From an uncultured Granulosicoccaceae bacterium (lineage in GTDB: Bacteria > Pseudomonadota > Gammaproteobacteria > Granulosicoccales > Granulosicoccaceae): DNA of 64,000 nucleotides. Shown piece after piece: positions 43,420-51,827 of this stretch. The stretch's first letter is position 1. Each line of letters starts with the position of its first letter. The stretch covers positions 1 to 64,000 of the forward strand of contig CALHNS010000041.1 in assembly GCA_938035125.1 (NCBI GenBank), in the 5' to 3' direction. Under the pieces are notes generated by a model. The model did not search any database. It was given only the letters and a program-made list of their open reading frames with translations, and was not told the DNA's origin. Both the position numbers and the translations under genes were made by a program.

Positions 43420-44391
43420 ATGAACAGTCCTAACCTTCCCACCATTGCTATTTTGGACGACTACCACAGCCGAGCCATTGAGTACGCCGACTGGAACGGA
43501 CAAAGCTTTGCAAGCTTTGAGTTTTTCGATAAACCATTTACCGACGAAGACGCTGTGGTAAACGCGCTACAACACGTAAAAGCTGTTGGGTTAATGCGCG
43601 AGCGCACGCCATTTCCACGAACTGTAATCGAACGATTACCCAACTTAGAGCTGATCGTAACCAGTGGCAAGAAAAACGCCTCTATCGATGTCAAAGCAGC
43701 AAACGAGCACGGAATTACAGTGTGCGGCACTGAAGCACCTGGGCATGCAACGGCTGAGTTGGCTTTCTTGATGGTGATGGCTCTGTCGCGCCAATTTGTC
43801 CCTTTGGTTAATGCCTTAGAACATAACAATGATTGGCAACCTGTGATGGGCAAAGACATACGCAACCAAACACTCGGAATTTTAGGACTGGGCAGGCTTG
43901 GCGAACAACTAAACAACTTTGCTCAAGCGATGGGCATGAACGTGATCGCATGGAGTGAGAATCTTAGCCAAAGCCATTGCGCTGATCTTAATGTGGAATA
44001 CGTTAGCCGCCAAACGTTGTTTGAGCGCGCTGATGTGGTATCGATTCATTTGCGTCATTCTGCACGCACCGATAGCATGGTAAACCAAACCGATTTAGAA
44101 CGGCTAGGCCCCAACGGTTATCTAGTGAACACCTCTCGCGCAGAAATTGTTGATCTTAAGGTCTTAAAAAACGCTTTAGATAATGGTGTCATTGCTGGCG
44201 CTGCCATTGACGTGTTTGAGAAGGAACCCACGCCAATCAATCATTGGGCAGTGCAGCATCCTCGTGTGCTTGCTTCACCTCACATTGGTTATTGTACGCA
44301 TGAAACATTTAATATTTTTTACACACAAACATTAGAAGCGTTCAAGGCTTTCTACACCGGCAACCCCATACGGGTAATTGGTGCTTCTTAG
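43420..44391 (+). CDS. D-2-hydroxyacid dehydrogenase family protein
   Basis: 323 residues from the ATG at 43420; an upstream ATG at 43357 gives an N-terminus unlike the family. The NAD motif GILGLGRLG is at about 150-158, and the catalytic set includes Arg in HLRHSARTD, Glu in AIDVFEKEP and His in SPHIGYCTHE. This long-chain family interconverts 2-keto acids and D-2-hydroxy acids. It is divergent from the SDR-TauE operon (218 bp) and its end overlaps the tcuB stop by 4 bp. The substrate is unknown, but a hydroxy acid fits the neighbouring organic-acid genes. Confidence 0.87.
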   Translation: MNSPNLPTIAILDDYHSRAIEYADWNGQSFASFEFFDKPFTDEDAVVNALQHVKAVGLMRERTPFPRTVIERLPNLELIVTSGKKNASIDVKAANEHGITVCGTEAPGHATAELAFLMVMALSRQFVPLVNALEHNNDWQPVMGKDIRNQTLGILGLGRLGEQLNNFAQAMGMNVIAWSENLSQSHCADLNVEYVSRQTLFERADVVSIHLRHSARTDSMVNQTDLERLGPNGYLVNTSRAEIVDLKVLKNALDNGVIAGAAIDVFEKEPTPINHWAVQHPRVLASPHIGYCTHETFNIFYTQTLEAFKAFYTGNPIRVIGAS

Positions 44392-45470
44392 GCCAATCGC
44401 TTAATTTGTGCCTCTCGGCAAAGAGCGGCCAGTCGAAAAAATCCGTGCACCATTTTTGAAAACGGCAAACTGACAAAGAAAGTCGCTATGAATGCCAAAT
44501 GAATAACTAGACTGCCACTTGCGAATGCTGTCCCCCCTGCCCAATATAAAATTAACCCAGATGTGGACACTAAAAACAACAACACAACAAAGGCGTATTC
44601 ACCTGCTCTTCGCTGCACAGAACCCAATTCGTTGTCTGCTTTGATTTTCAAATAGAACAAACTGGCCGTACCTGCTGATAGGAACAAACCACCAAACACA
44701 CCCAACAGTTTAGGAAAACTGAAAAATTCATAGGGCGCTACCCAACCAAAAACATAGTGATATACCGTGGCAAGGGAGGTACTGGCAAAGCACATTAAAA
44801 ACCCATACATCGTGGCTTGATGTGCCCAGCGTCGAATACTGGTGTACTGTTCGCCTGATTCATAGTTACAACCTTGCCCTTGACCACCGCTGAGCTGTTT
44901 CATACTGGCTGCAGAGCCAAACGCGTGGGTGATATCCGCCATGACCAAACGCTGGCCACCAATAGAACCCCAGTAACTGCGCAAACCGTTGATTAATGCT
45001 ATCCAAGGCAAAATAAACAACGGCAGAAAAATGAGCACTAAGGTGTTGTGACTTATGGAGGAGTAGAACGGTTCGGAAGACCCCCAGCTGACATTTAACA
45101 CAAAGGTGAACAACACGGCGAACACTATTGTTATTAGCACATAAGGCCATAACGTTGCCTGCATTAAGCGTGAAACCACACTGGGGCGAATATGCTGCTC
45201 CCAATTATTAGCTCGAACATTAGCCAAAAGTGCTGGGATATTTAATGCAAATTCGTGAGGCTCGGTATATTGGCACGCATAAAAACAACCACGGCAGTTA
45301 TGACATAAATTCGCTAAATGCGAAACGGTGGGCTCATCAAAACTTCGATAACGAGTCAATGCTTGAAATGCATTGCAGTAACCTTCGCAATACCGACATG
45401 AATTGCAAACCGTTAATTGCCGTACCGCTTCATCGTGCATATTTAATTTCACCACTGAAGTATCAGACAT
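44388..45470 (-). CDS. tcuB: Tricarballylate-utilisation-type protein TcuB (membrane Fe-S, electron transfer)
   Basis: 360 residues from the ATG at 45470 (MSDTSVVKLNMHDEAVRQL). The N-terminal part has two ferredoxin-like cysteine sets, CNSCRYCEGYC and CHNCRGCFYACQYTEPHEFA, for [4Fe-4S] clusters. The rest has several membrane helices with His residues (IRRWAHQATMYGFL, VYHYVFG) able to bind haem. TcuB passes electrons from TcuA to the quinone pool. It overlaps tcuA by 8 bp. In this setting the substrate may not be tricarballylate. Confidence 0.88.
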   Translation of the reverse strand: MSDTSVVKLNMHDEAVRQLTVCNSCRYCEGYCNAFQALTRYRSFDEPTVSHLANLCHNCRGCFYACQYTEPHEFALNIPALLANVRANNWEQHIRPSVVSRLMQATLWPYVLITIVFAVLFTFVLNVSWGSSEPFYSSISHNTLVLIFLPLFILPWIALINGLRSYWGSIGGQRLVMADITHAFGSAASMKQLSGGQGQGCNYESGEQYTSIRRWAHQATMYGFLMCFASTSLATVYHYVFGWVAPYEFFSFPKLLGVFGGLFLSAGTASLFYLKIKADNELGSVQRRAGEYAFVVLLFLVSTSGLILYWAGGTAFASGSLVIHLAFIATFFVSLPFSKMVHGFFRLAALCREAQIKRLA

Positions 45471-46899
45471 AATCGCCTGCCTCAGTTCCAGCAATACGCC
45501 CAAAGACCGTGCCTATAGTCATTCCAAATCCTGCCAAATAACCTTCTCCTAAAATATTTCCAGCCATTATTTCACCCGCAGCCCAAACGTTCTTTGAGGC
45601 TATTCCGTTAAAGGTTACTCGCGCAGATTGATCTACGTTCATACCTAAATAAGTAAACGTAACCCCAGGACGCAAGCTGTAACCATAATAAGGCGGGGTA
45701 TCAATCGGTCTAGCCCAATTCGTTTTCTCAGGCTCTATTCCCTTGGTGGTTAAACCATCAAGTTCTGTGGGGTGGAAATCTCCGTCTGTACAAGCTTCGT
45801 TAAATTGTTGAATAGAGCGCATCGCCTCATCTATTGGCAAACCCAGTTCTTGTAGCAATTCAGGTAAAGAATCACATTGCGTTGCAGGAAAAACCGAAGG
45901 CATAAATAACTCACTCGATTTTTGATCAATGATGGCATAGCCAATTTGATTGGGTTGAGCGGCTACTAGTCGACCCCATATGGCGTATCGTTTGGGCCAT
46001 ACATCTTCACCTTCATCGTAAAACCTTTTACCGTTTTCATTCAATACCACCGAGAACGGCACACAATCTAATCGAGTCACGATGCCGCCATCATACTCAG
46101 GTGCTCTGCCATCAATAGCCACAGCGTGACATTGTGTTGGATCACCAATGCTGTCGGCACCTTGTTCCAACACTTGCTTTAAAACTTCACCTCGATTGTA
46201 CGGCGTGCCGCGAATTAAAAAATTCTTAGCCGCCTCACCCCATGCTTCTTGCAACCATTCTTTATTAGATTCAAACCCACCAGATGCGACAACAAATGCT
46301 TTAGCTCGTATGTACGTTTGCACGCCATCAGCTTCCACCAAAACACCGTCACATTCCCCTTCATTAATATTTAAATGCAATACAGTAGTGTTGTATCGAA
46401 CCTCTACACCCAAGGCTTTACAGCGTTGGTAATACGCATTGACTAAGGCCTTTCCACCACCAAGAAAAAAAGCATTAGTGCGAGATAGAGACAAAGTACC
46501 CGATAGTGACGGTTGGAATATGACGCCCTGCTTCGTCATCCAATCATAGCTTTCTGATGACTTAGACATGACCAAACGCGCCATCACCTCATCAGTATTG
46601 CCTTTAGTAACTAATAAAAGATCATTGAAAAATTCATCCTCAGAATATTCGCCTGCTAAAACCCCTAAAGGCGCCGCATGCGCACATCGAAAATTTCTGG
46701 TGTGCCGGCTATTTCCCCCTCGATAGGCGATGGGCGCTCTTTCTAATAGCATTACCGAGGCACCTTTTTCAGCTGCACAGATGGCTGCACAAAGGGCTGC
46801 GTTCCCACCGCCGATGATGATCACATCAGCCTGATAATCGCCAGCGCCGGTTGTGATTTTGGATAAATCCGCTGCTACTGCTGTTACAGAATTAGTCAT
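45463..46899 (-). CDS. tcuA: FAD-dependent dehydrogenase, TcuA (tricarballylate dehydrogenase-like)
   Basis: 478 residues from the ATG at 46899 (MTNSVTAVAADLSK). The dinucleotide-binding motif DVIIIGGGNAALCAAICAAEKGA (about 25-47) and the substrate-facing RNFRCAHAAP and ASGGFESNKEWLQ segments mark the fumarate reductase/KsdD-like flavoprotein group, and the end VWAAGEIMAGNILGEGYLAGFGMTIGTVFGRIAG fits TcuA. It oxidises a tricarboxylate or similar acid and donates to TcuB. It overlaps the GntR gene by 8 bp and TcuB by 8 bp, so three genes are translationally coupled. Confidence 0.88.
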   Translation of the reverse strand: MTNSVTAVAADLSKITTGAGDYQADVIIIGGGNAALCAAICAAEKGASVMLLERAPIAYRGGNSRHTRNFRCAHAAPLGVLAGEYSEDEFFNDLLLVTKGNTDEVMARLVMSKSSESYDWMTKQGVIFQPSLSGTLSLSRTNAFFLGGGKALVNAYYQRCKALGVEVRYNTTVLHLNINEGECDGVLVEADGVQTYIRAKAFVVASGGFESNKEWLQEAWGEAAKNFLIRGTPYNRGEVLKQVLEQGADSIGDPTQCHAVAIDGRAPEYDGGIVTRLDCVPFSVVLNENGKRFYDEGEDVWPKRYAIWGRLVAAQPNQIGYAIIDQKSSELFMPSVFPATQCDSLPELLQELGLPIDEAMRSIQQFNEACTDGDFHPTELDGLTTKGIEPEKTNWARPIDTPPYYGYSLRPGVTFTYLGMNVDQSARVTFNGIASKNVWAAGEIMAGNILGEGYLAGFGMTIGTVFGRIAGTEAGDYV

Positions 46900-47551
46900 G
46901 CCACGGATGCTCCTGATATTGGCGAATACGCGATCGTTGAGCATTTTGTAAATGTGTGTTCATCACCGATTCTGCTTTATCAGCATCGCGTTTTTCCAAC
47001 GCTTGAATAATCGCGCGGTGTTCTTTTATCGCAACGCTTGCACGCTTTGAATCAGTCAGAGTAGATGGACCCAGCAGCAACATAGAACGCTGCATACCTT
47101 CAACCGCGCGTGTTAAAAAACGATTCTTAGCCATTTGCAACAAAGCAAAATGAAATTTCTGATTGAGTGCAGCCATCTTTCCTGCATTGTTTTTCTCTTT
47201 TTCAATCGAGGCTTGAATATCTTTAAGTTCTAATAATTCTACGTCGGTAACTTTCGCAGCAGCAATACGGGCTACGGCTCGTTCATGCACCAAACGCACT
47301 TCATATAGCTCAATGACCTCGGTATAATCAAGCGCTCTTACTCTCATGCCCAAACGGGGCTCAGACACCAGTAACCCTTCAGTTTCTAATTTCCTTAACG
47401 CTTCACGCACAGGTGTTCGGCTTACACTAAATTCTTCTGCCAGTGTTTGCTCACGCAAATAATCCCCAGGAACAATAGCCCCCGTTTGCAAACGACTGAC
47501 CAAATCCCGATAGCATGAGATGGCCTGATTTTGAGAAGAAGATGAATCCAT
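46892..47551 (-). CDS. GntR-family (FCD) regulator
   Basis: 219 residues from the ATG at 47551. The winged helix-turn-helix is at about 15-75 (QTLAEEFSVSRTPVREALRKLETEGLL), and the FCD effector domain at about 85-210 (YEVRLVHERAVARIAA). It heads the operon with tcuA and tcuB and is divergent from the AbrB permease. The start overlaps no Shine-Dalgarno sequence; a TACAAT lies exactly 6 bp before it, so the mRNA may be leaderless. The palindrome at 47558-47579 is the likely operator. Confidence 0.9.
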   Translation of the reverse strand: MDSSSSQNQAISCYRDLVSRLQTGAIVPGDYLREQTLAEEFSVSRTPVREALRKLETEGLLVSEPRLGMRVRALDYTEVIELYEVRLVHERAVARIAAAKVTDVELLELKDIQASIEKEKNNAGKMAALNQKFHFALLQMAKNRFLTRAVEGMQRSMLLLGPSTLTDSKRASVAIKEHRAIIQALEKRDADKAESVMNTHLQNAQRSRIRQYQEHPWHD

Positions 47552-47557
47552 CACTAG

Positions 47558-47579
47558 ATTGTATACTTTTGGATACAAT
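47558..47579. promoter_or_regulatory. Palindromic operator overlapping both -10 boxes of two divergent, probably leaderless genes
   Basis: Arms ATTGTAT (47558-47564) and ATACAAT (47573-47579), with 8 bp between, one further symmetric pair inside. Read leftwards the arm gives TACAAT then CTAGTG then the gntR ATG at 47551; read rightwards it gives TACAAT then ATAACC then the permease ATG at 47586. Neither start has a Shine-Dalgarno sequence. The layout fits GntR repression of both promoters at once; -35 boxes are weak. Confidence 0.6.
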
Positions 47580-47585
47580 ATAACC

Positions 47586-48629
47586 ATGCCCTTTCGAATG
47601 ATCACATTCGCCCAATTTTTAACGCTGGCTGCAGCGCTACTTGCCAGTTCGCTGCTGTGGGCATTAGGTGCACCCTTACCGTTTCTTTTTGGATCCTTAG
47701 GCACCTGCCTAATAGGTTCGGTTCTCGGCTTTCCAACACAAGGTATGCCGTTAATATCAACCGTCAGCCGCACGGTATTAGGTGTGGCTATTGGCGCATC
47801 CATTACAACAGGTGTTCTAGCGCAATTGGGGGCACTGGCACCTACTCTCCTTCTTGTGCCTATTTATGTGGCCGTCATTGCGTTTACTGGCATGCATTAC
47901 TTTCATCATGTTATGGGTTATGACAAAACCACCGCTTATTACGCAGCCATGCCTGGAGCGTTACAAGACATGGTGGTTTTCGGTGATGAAGCAGGAGGCA
48001 ACACCCGCGCTCTCAGCCTAATCCATGCCACCCGATTGCTATTGATGGTAAGCATTGCACCTGTTTTGATGACCGTTATTTTCAACACACCATTGGATAA
48101 CCCTTTAGGGCCACCCACAAAAGATTTGCCTTTTTATCACGTGTTTTGGGTTTTATTTATTGGAATTGCTGGGTGGAAGCTAGCGGCCAAAGTCAATATA
48201 TTCGGAGCTTCGGTTACAGGGCCTTTGTTACTGGCTATCCCATTAAGCTTAATGGGCTTACTTACCGAAAGGCCATCACAGGAAGTTATCAATATTGCCC
48301 AGTTTTTTATTGGAATCGGTATTGGTGTTTACTACAGAGGCATAACGCCTGCAGAAATTCGACGAGACATACTGGCCGCCAGTGGTTTTGTTATCATTTT
48401 GCTGATCATCTCTACAATAATTACCTTCATTGCTTCCAGCATAAGTAACTTACCGGTTATTGAGCTGTTTCTGGCATTTTGGCCCGCAGGTCAAGCAGAA
48501 ATTGCTGTACTCAGTCTTGCCGCCGGAGCCAATGTAGGCATCATCGTACTTCACCATTTAATACGAGTTGTTATCGTCATTCTAGGTGCGCCCACTGTTG
48601 CCAAATTATTAAAAAAGCAAACTTCCTAA
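47586..48629 (+). CDS. AbrB-family membrane transporter
   Basis: 347 residues from the ATG at 47586 (a TTG at 47559 lies inside the operator and is not favoured). It is almost wholly hydrophobic, about ten or eleven membrane segments, with the AbrB-family (once called ammonia-monooxygenase-like) pattern LGAPLPFLFGSLGTCLIGS, VLGVAIGASI and PGALQDMVVFGDEAGG, and the second half IFGASVTGPLLLAIPLSL and LAFWPAGQAEIAVLSLA. These are presumed carboxylate transporters. It starts a run of five plus-strand genes and is opposite the GntR-TcuA-TcuB operon, so it is the likely uptake system. Confidence 0.85.
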   Translation: MPFRMITFAQFLTLAAALLASSLLWALGAPLPFLFGSLGTCLIGSVLGFPTQGMPLISTVSRTVLGVAIGASITTGVLAQLGALAPTLLLVPIYVAVIAFTGMHYFHHVMGYDKTTAYYAAMPGALQDMVVFGDEAGGNTRALSLIHATRLLLMVSIAPVLMTVIFNTPLDNPLGPPTKDLPFYHVFWVLFIGIAGWKLAAKVNIFGASVTGPLLLAIPLSLMGLLTERPSQEVINIAQFFIGIGIGVYYRGITPAEIRRDILAASGFVIILLIISTIITFIASSISNLPVIELFLAFWPAGQAEIAVLSLAAGANVGIIVLHHLIRVVIVILGAPTVAKLLKKQTS

Positions 48630-48663
48630 CAGCCATAGTCACAGCGACAGCGAAACGTTACTA

Positions 48664-49767
48664 ATGAATTCCCATCAAATGAAAAATGACCCAATAAAAC
48701 TAAAAACCAAAATCATCGAAACCTTTGGCACCCCCTGCACGGTAGTGGATTTAGATGTCGTTGATAGCAATATAGCAATCGCACAAGCTCGGTGTGATGA
48801 TGCAAGAGTTGCCAACCGTCCTCATATAAAAACCCACAAATCCCCCTATTTTACTAAACAGCAAATCAATGCTGGAGCAAAAGGCATCACTTGTCAAAAA
48901 CTAGGTGAAGCTCAGGTGATGGCTGATGCAGGAATCTCCGACATCATTATCGCCACCAATTTATTAGGTGCTGCTCGTTCAGGAAAACTTGCCGCATTAC
49001 AAGCAAAAACACCCGTAAAGGTGTGTGCTGACAACCCAGTAACTTTAAGCGAATACGCAAAGGCTGCTGCAGACGCTAATACACCCATTGAGGTATTAAT
49101 CGAATGCGAAACAGGACAACAACGCGCAGGCGTTGAAAGTCCAGATGAAGCTTTACAGTTAGCGAAAATTATTAAAGACAACGCTATGTTGAAATTCGCC
49201 GGATTGTTATTCTATCCCTCACTAGATGGTTGGCCACGCACTCAGCACTTTTTCGATGAATTGAAACTTGGCCTAAATGATATGGGCTTAACTGCAGATA
49301 TTGTATCCACAGGCGGCACACCAAACTTTATCAACATAGGCCAACTTAATGGTGCAACTGAACACCGTGCTGGAACCTGCATATTCAACGATAGAATGAT
49401 GATAGCTGCAGGGGTTGCCACATTAAAAGACTGCGCTGTGCACGTGTATACCAGTGTGGTTAGTCGTGCGAATGATCAACGCGGTATTCTAGATGCTGGT
49501 TCTAAAACTTTCACATCAGATACTGGTGGATTGGATGGCTTCGGATATATTCTTGAGCACCCCACTGCGCAAATCCATAAATTTTCAGAAGAACACGGAA
49601 TCTTAGATTTATCAAATTGCACCAATAAGCCAGCTATCGGTGATGTGGTTCGAGTGGTACCCAATCACGTTTGTGTCGCGGTAAATATGGTTGATCAATT
49701 GGTGGCTGTAAGAGGCGGCGACGTTGTGGATGTTATCCCAGTTTCCGCCCGGGGAATGCTGGTTTAA
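48664..49767 (+). CDS. PLP enzyme, D-threonine aldolase/D-serine dehydratase (DSD1) family
   Basis: A 367-residue protein with an alanine-racemase-like barrel at the N-terminus. The Schiff-base Lys is in RPHIKTHKS (Lys56), with GGTPN for phosphate, and the C-terminal domain has the metal pair in NHVCVAVN (His, Cys). The family splits or dehydrates beta-hydroxy-D-amino acids, including D-threo-3-hydroxyaspartate, D-threonine and D-serine. Its place in an operon with a permease, an enolase-superfamily enzyme and an Asp/Glu-racemase-like enzyme points to a hydroxy or amino acid. The family is firm; the substrate is not. Confidence 0.88.
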   Translation: MNSHQMKNDPIKLKTKIIETFGTPCTVVDLDVVDSNIAIAQARCDDARVANRPHIKTHKSPYFTKQQINAGAKGITCQKLGEAQVMADAGISDIIIATNLLGAARSGKLAALQAKTPVKVCADNPVTLSEYAKAAADANTPIEVLIECETGQQRAGVESPDEALQLAKIIKDNAMLKFAGLLFYPSLDGWPRTQHFFDELKLGLNDMGLTADIVSTGGTPNFINIGQLNGATEHRAGTCIFNDRMMIAAGVATLKDCAVHVYTSVVSRANDQRGILDAGSKTFTSDTGGLDGFGYILEHPTAQIHKFSEEHGILDLSNCTNKPAIGDVVRVVPNHVCVAVNMVDQLVAVRGGDVVDVIPVSARGMLV

Positions 49768-49865
49768 CAAAATCACGCGATTTGTCGCATTTAGGCATTT
49801 ACACTCTCAAGTATCAATCAATACCATCAGCATGTGGTGTGCTTGAAATTACCTGTGATCAGTCG

Positions 49866-50969
49866 ATGAAAATTACCCAACTCGATTTATATTGTGTTCC
49901 GCTTACAAGCCATGAAACCTATTACATGTCTGAGGGCAAAACGTGTGACACAGTAAATTCCATGGTGCTTCAGATTAAGACTGACGAAGGATTGGAAGGT
50001 TGGGGAGAAGTCTGCCCCATCCCGCATTATCTTCCGGCTTATTCTGGTGGCGTGGCCTCGGCATTACAAGAATTATCGACAGTGCTCATTGGCGCAGATC
50101 CAATTGGGCCGGATGCCTTAATGCATAAACTGGATAGCTTCTTACTCGGTCACGAGTACGCCAAATCTTTGATCGATACCGCTTTATGGGATTTAACCGC
50201 GAAAGCTGCCAACATGCCGTTATACCGTTTATTAGGAGGACGAGCATCTACCGAGATTCCTTTATACCACTCTATTACATGCGTAGAACCCGAAACAATG
50301 ACTGCAATGGCAAAATCGGCGGAAGAAACTGGCATTAAGCAATTCCAAGTGAAGCTAGGGGCTGACAACAATTGGCGAAAAGATGTTGAGCGGCTCATTT
50401 CAGTTCGCAAAAGTGTTAGTGATTCTGCATTGGTGTACGGTGATTGGAATTGCGGTGCATCTCAATTAGATGCCACACGGGTTGGTAACGCGGTTGCGCA
50501 TCTGGATATCATGTTAGAGCAACCTTGCAGAACCATTGAACAATGTGCAGCGGTTAAGAACACGTGTAACTTACCGATGAAAATGGACGAATCGGCATTC
50601 GACACCCCCAGCTTATTGCGCGCTTATGAGTTAGGTTGTATGGACGCGGTCGCTTTAAAATTATCTAAATTTGGCGGGTTAAGTCGTATGCGCTTTGCAC
50701 GTGATTTATGCGTACAGTTAGGCGCAAAGATGTGCATCGAAGATACTTGGGGCTCGGACATTACAACAGCAACGGCTATTCATCTAGCCACGTCCACACC
50801 ACCTGAGAATTTAATGAACACCTGTGATCTTTCCGGTTACGTAACACCGCGTTTGGATCCAAATGGCCCCATTCGAAACAATGGCACCATAAAGGTCGGT
50901 GAAAAACCAGGGCACGGCATTACTCCAGATCAATCAGTGCTGGGAAAACCGGTGCAAACGTTGAGTTAA
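49866..50969 (+). CDS. Mandelate racemase/muconate lactonising-type enolase superfamily enzyme
   Basis: 367 residues from the ATG at 49866 (MKITQLDLYCVPL), chosen because the family starts there; the frame is open from 49782. Lys163 (FQVKLG) and Lys265 (ALKLSKFGG) sit opposite each other as in racemases or epimerases, and metal ligands are Asp193 (GDWN), Glu219 (LEQP) and Asp241 (MDES). This two-Lys layout, with Gln in the first Lys place of KxK, resembles hydroxyproline-betaine 2-epimerase and cis-3-hydroxyproline dehydratase-like members. So racemisation, epimerisation or dehydration of an amino- or hydroxy-acid is likely. Part of the 48.6-52.6 kb operon. Confidence 0.85.
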   Translation: MKITQLDLYCVPLTSHETYYMSEGKTCDTVNSMVLQIKTDEGLEGWGEVCPIPHYLPAYSGGVASALQELSTVLIGADPIGPDALMHKLDSFLLGHEYAKSLIDTALWDLTAKAANMPLYRLLGGRASTEIPLYHSITCVEPETMTAMAKSAEETGIKQFQVKLGADNNWRKDVERLISVRKSVSDSALVYGDWNCGASQLDATRVGNAVAHLDIMLEQPCRTIEQCAAVKNTCNLPMKMDESAFDTPSLLRAYELGCMDAVALKLSKFGGLSRMRFARDLCVQLGAKMCIEDTWGSDITTATAIHLATSTPPENLMNTCDLSGYVTPRLDPNGPIRNNGTIKVGEKPGHGITPDQSVLGKPVQTLS

Positions 50970-50984
50970 CCGCTGAGTTAAAAT

Positions 50985-51827
50985 ATGAACACTACGCCCT
51001 CACTACAGATGCCCAAGACGTGGCGCGAGGAACATAAACTGTTCCCACATCAAGTTGGATTCACCTGCCCTCCTTTTGATTACGACGCAGCCCCTAGCGA
51101 TTTTCTTCGCATAGCGCCGCCGTCAGTCGGTGTTCATGGATGGATGCTGCACGTGCCTGATTACAAACACGAGTTGGATCAGCGAAAGAAGAATTTCGGC
51201 ATGATGGAAGATTTCGTTCATTGCATGTCACGTAATGGTGTTGATGTATGCGCACAAGTGGGTTCGAATTGGGTACACGCAAGCGGGCTAGGCGTTGAGG
51301 GAATAAATAACCATTGCAATGAGCTATCCGATAAATACGGCACTCGATTTCATATGGCAGGTTATGCCATGGTGGAAGCTCTGCGAGAGATGAACGTTGA
51401 AAAAGTGGCATTAAATGCTGCCTATCACTGGCCGCATTGGTGGCAAGGAACCGTTAGTTTTTTAAAAGAAGCAGGCTTTGATGTACTTTGGGCAGGTAAC
51501 TTTCACGATCAAGGTTTTTTTAACTCTCAAGACGATATTAATGATTGTCGTTGGGTGTTTGATGGTTCGCTGGCCAATCAATCTTTTGACTTCGTGGCTG
51601 AACAAGCCCCAAACGCCGATGCCTACTTAATCAATGGCATGTGTAATTTTCGTACTGGCCCAGATAATTTACCGCAAAGACCTTTGCAAATTACAAAAGC
51701 TTTGGAGACGCGACTAGGAAAGCCTGTTATTGGTCACGACACAGCCCTGTATTGGCGTATTTTCAAAACATTAGGCCTAACACCCACCTCCTCGCAAGGA
51801 GCACTGCTGGATCGCTTGCATGCATAA
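50985..51827 (+). CDS. Asp/Glu racemase superfamily protein (maleate isomerase/arylmalonate decarboxylase-like)
   Basis: A 280-residue protein ending in LGKPVIGHDTALYWRIFKTLGL, the hallmark of this superfamily's C-terminal part. Candidate catalytic Cys are Cys89 (GVDVCAQVGSNW) and Cys220 (LINGMCNFRTG). In relatives the second motif usually reads SCTNLRT; here Cys is displaced by one position. Members isomerise maleate, racemise Asp or Glu, or decarboxylate malonates. It follows the enolase-superfamily gene by 15 bp and overlaps the sulfotransferase gene by 8 bp. The reaction is unknown. Confidence 0.75.
   Translation: MNTTPSLQMPKTWREEHKLFPHQVGFTCPPFDYDAAPSDFLRIAPPSVGVHGWMLHVPDYKHELDQRKKNFGMMEDFVHCMSRNGVDVCAQVGSNWVHASGLGVEGINNHCNELSDKYGTRFHMAGYAMVEALREMNVEKVALNAAYHWPHWWQGTVSFLKEAGFDVLWAGNFHDQGFFNSQDDINDCRWVFDGSLANQSFDFVAEQAPNADAYLINGMCNFRTGPDNLPQRPLQITKALETRLGKPVIGHDTALYWRIFKTLGLTPTSSQGALLDRLHA

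Noticed and set aside
46900-47803. Longer GntR start at 47803
   Set aside because: The extra 84 residues overlap the AbrB gene on the opposite strand and are unlike the GntR family; the ATG at 47551 fits.
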